Position numbers and translations under genes: made by a program. A DNA stretch of 6,512 nucleotides, taken from assembly GCA_027619145.1 (NCBI GenBank), contig JAQCGA010000241.1, positions 1 to 6,512 on the forward strand, in the 5' to 3' direction. Origin of the DNA: a bacterium. Its GTDB lineage: Bacteria; Latescibacterota; UBA2968; GCA-2709665. This document shows, one piece after another, positions 5,313 through 6,512 of this stretch (the stretch's first letter is position 1; each line of letters begins with the position of its first letter). The notes beneath the pieces were generated by a model. That model saw only the letters and a list, made by a program, of their open reading frames with translations. It was not told the origin of the DNA and ran no database searches.

Positions 5313-6512
5313 TTGCGTGTATTGATTGGTTTTCTGGTGGGATGGATGCTGGTTGGGTCGGTTGGGGCGCAGGAAGTAGCGGTTATGGGTGGAGGGAGAG
5401 ATTCGGTTACGGTGCGAATTTTGCACAGTAACGATTTATACGGGCAATTGGGGGGGCAGCACGAGGGGGACCAGCTTCTGGGAGGGATGGCAGCACGTGT
5501 GTACCTGATTCGGACGATTCAAGAGACCGGGCCCACGCTGGTGTTGAACGGTGGGGATGCGATTGGGCCGGCAACTTTGAGTGCCTGGGACAAGGGAAAA
5601 ACCGTGATTGCCGCAATGAAGCGGGCGGGGTATACGGCGATGACGCTGGGGAACCATGAGTTCGACTACGGTTTAGAGGAGCTGAACAAGCGGCATGAAG
5701 AGGCAGGGTTTCCTTTTCTGGTGGCCAACATGGTTGGAAAGGGAGGAACGGAGACACCGACGACCGGTTATCTTCTGGTGGATCTGGAAGGTGTGAAGGT
5801 GGGGATTGTGGGGCTGGTGTCTCAGGATATTGCTACCCAGGTGAATCCGAAACATGTGGAGAACCTGACGTTTACGGACCCGGCCGAGGCGGGGCAGAAA
5901 GCGGTACAGGCGCTCCGGGAGCAGGGGGCGGATTATCTGATTGCGCTGGTCCATATGCGGGAACAGGAGGTTCTGGCACTGGTGCAGAAGTTGGACGGCG
6001 TGGATCTGGTGGTGGCGGGTGGTTTCCGGGGAGCGGAGCGCACAAGAGAAATGCGGTCGTTGATCCGGATGGCGAACGGGATGCACATTGTGAGTACACC
6101 CCGGTACGGATTGTATCTGGGGCAGGTTGCTGTGCGTTTTGTAAAAGGGAAAGATGGAGGGTACCGGGCGGTGCGGACGGATGCGGATTTGATCCCGGTA
6201 GATGAGGATGTTGAAACCGACCCAGAAACAACCGGCATCGTTTCGGAATTGGAAGAGGCATATACCAGGGCGACTGCGAAGACCCTGGGCGGAATTGAAG
6301 GAGAGACCCTGGATGCGCAAGCCGAACTGGTGGCCACGCTGATCCGGACGCATACGAAGACGGAAGTAGGGATTATTAACCGGGGGACATTCCGGAAGAT
6401 TGAACCTCAGGATACACTGCGCCTTCGGGATGTGAATCAGTTTATTCGGTTTGACGATACGCTGGTCAAGATGATCCTGACCGGCAAACAGTTGAAGAAT
6501 ATTGTAAAGAAG
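5313..6512 (+). CDS. Exported 5'-nucleotidase/metallophosphatase-like protein with degenerate metal site (3' end outside window)
   Basis: The frame is open through the right edge: 400 residues with no stop. Residues 1-19 form a short signal peptide (MRVLIGFLVGWMLVGSVGA, likely cleavage before Gln20), so the product is exported. The N-terminal calcineurin-like domain follows the UshA/5'-nucleotidase plan: ILHSNDLYG (36-44), NGGD (79-82), GNHEFDYG (113-120), ALVHM (211-215) and DLVVAGGFRG (231-240). The second domain (about 330 on) matches the 5'-nucleotidase C-terminal substrate domain, with NRGTFR (356-361) in place of the usual NxGGxR. Family members split phosphate from nucleotides or sugar nucleotides using two metals. 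Here the His of the NDxHG motif is Tyr43, and the GGHxH histidines near 237-240 are absent; Asp41, Asp82, Asn114, His115 and His214 remain. Activity is therefore doubtful: a pseudoenzyme or changed chemistry. The TTG start is set by GAGGAG at 5300-5305. Family very likely, function uncertain. Confidence 0.85.
   Translation, partial: MRVLIGFLVGWMLVGSVGAQEVAVMGGGRDSVTVRILHSNDLYGQLGGQHEGDQLLGGMAARVYLIRTIQETGPTLVLNGGDAIGPATLSAWDKGKTVIAAMKRAGYTAMTLGNHEFDYGLEELNKRHEEAGFPFLVANMVGKGGTETPTTGYLLVDLEGVKVGIVGLVSQDIATQVNPKHVENLTFTDPAEAGQKAVQALREQGADYLIALVHMREQEVLALVQKLDGVDLVVAGGFRGAERTREMRSLIRMANGMHIVSTPRYGLYLGQVAVRFVKGKDGGYRAVRTDADLIPVDEDVETDPETTGIVSELEEAYTRATAKTLGGIEGETLDAQAELVATLIRTHTKTEVGIINRGTFRKIEPQDTLRLRDVNQFIRFDDTLVKMILTGKQLKNIVKK

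Overview
The window is a bacterial protein-coding stretch with every recognisable gene on the + strand. There are five genes, the outer two cut by the window edges, and no tRNA, rRNA, CRISPR array, transposase or phage gene was seen. The sequence is GC-rich and unusually asymmetric: codons end in G far more than in C, so the minus strand carries long open frames rich in Pro, His and Ser that are shadows. TGG is the usual Trp codon and TGA occurs only as a terminator, so the standard bacterial code applies. A secreted UshA/5'-nucleotidase-like protein, a DUF6807 protein, a B12-type radical SAM tail and 'ACGAAGG / CGCAAAG' intergenic repeats suggest a free-living environmental bacterium, perhaps of a Planctomycetes, Poribacteria or Latescibacteria type. 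That placement is a weak inference.

Layout. Positions 1-534 hold the C-terminal end of what is probably a cobalamin-binding radical SAM protein. Positions 601-2961 encode a full-length penicillin-acylase-family N-terminal nucleophile hydrolase that has no signal peptide and carries a helix-turn-helix-like N-terminus instead. Positions 2962-3162 are non-coding and hold a repeat element (copy A). Positions 3163-3894 encode a classical short-chain dehydrogenase/reductase (SDR). Positions 4006-5094 encode a DUF6807 (PmoA-like) protein whose start is fixed by a perfect Shine-Dalgarno at 3994-4000. Positions 5095-5312 hold a second, related repeat element (copy B) and the leader of the last gene. 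From 5313 (TTG start) to beyond the right edge runs an exported metallophosphatase/5'-nucleotidase-like protein whose metal-binding histidines are largely missing.

How the genes may work together. The radical SAM tail and the acylase are 66 nt apart and may share a transcript. The SDR and DUF6807 genes are 111 nt apart and are bracketed by the two repeat copies, so they look like a separate two-gene unit. The substrates of the acylase, SDR and DUF6807 protein cannot be read from the sequence. The points most worth a second look are the degenerate metal site of the last gene, the helix-turn-helix on the acylase, and the paired repeats around the SDR-DUF6807 unit.
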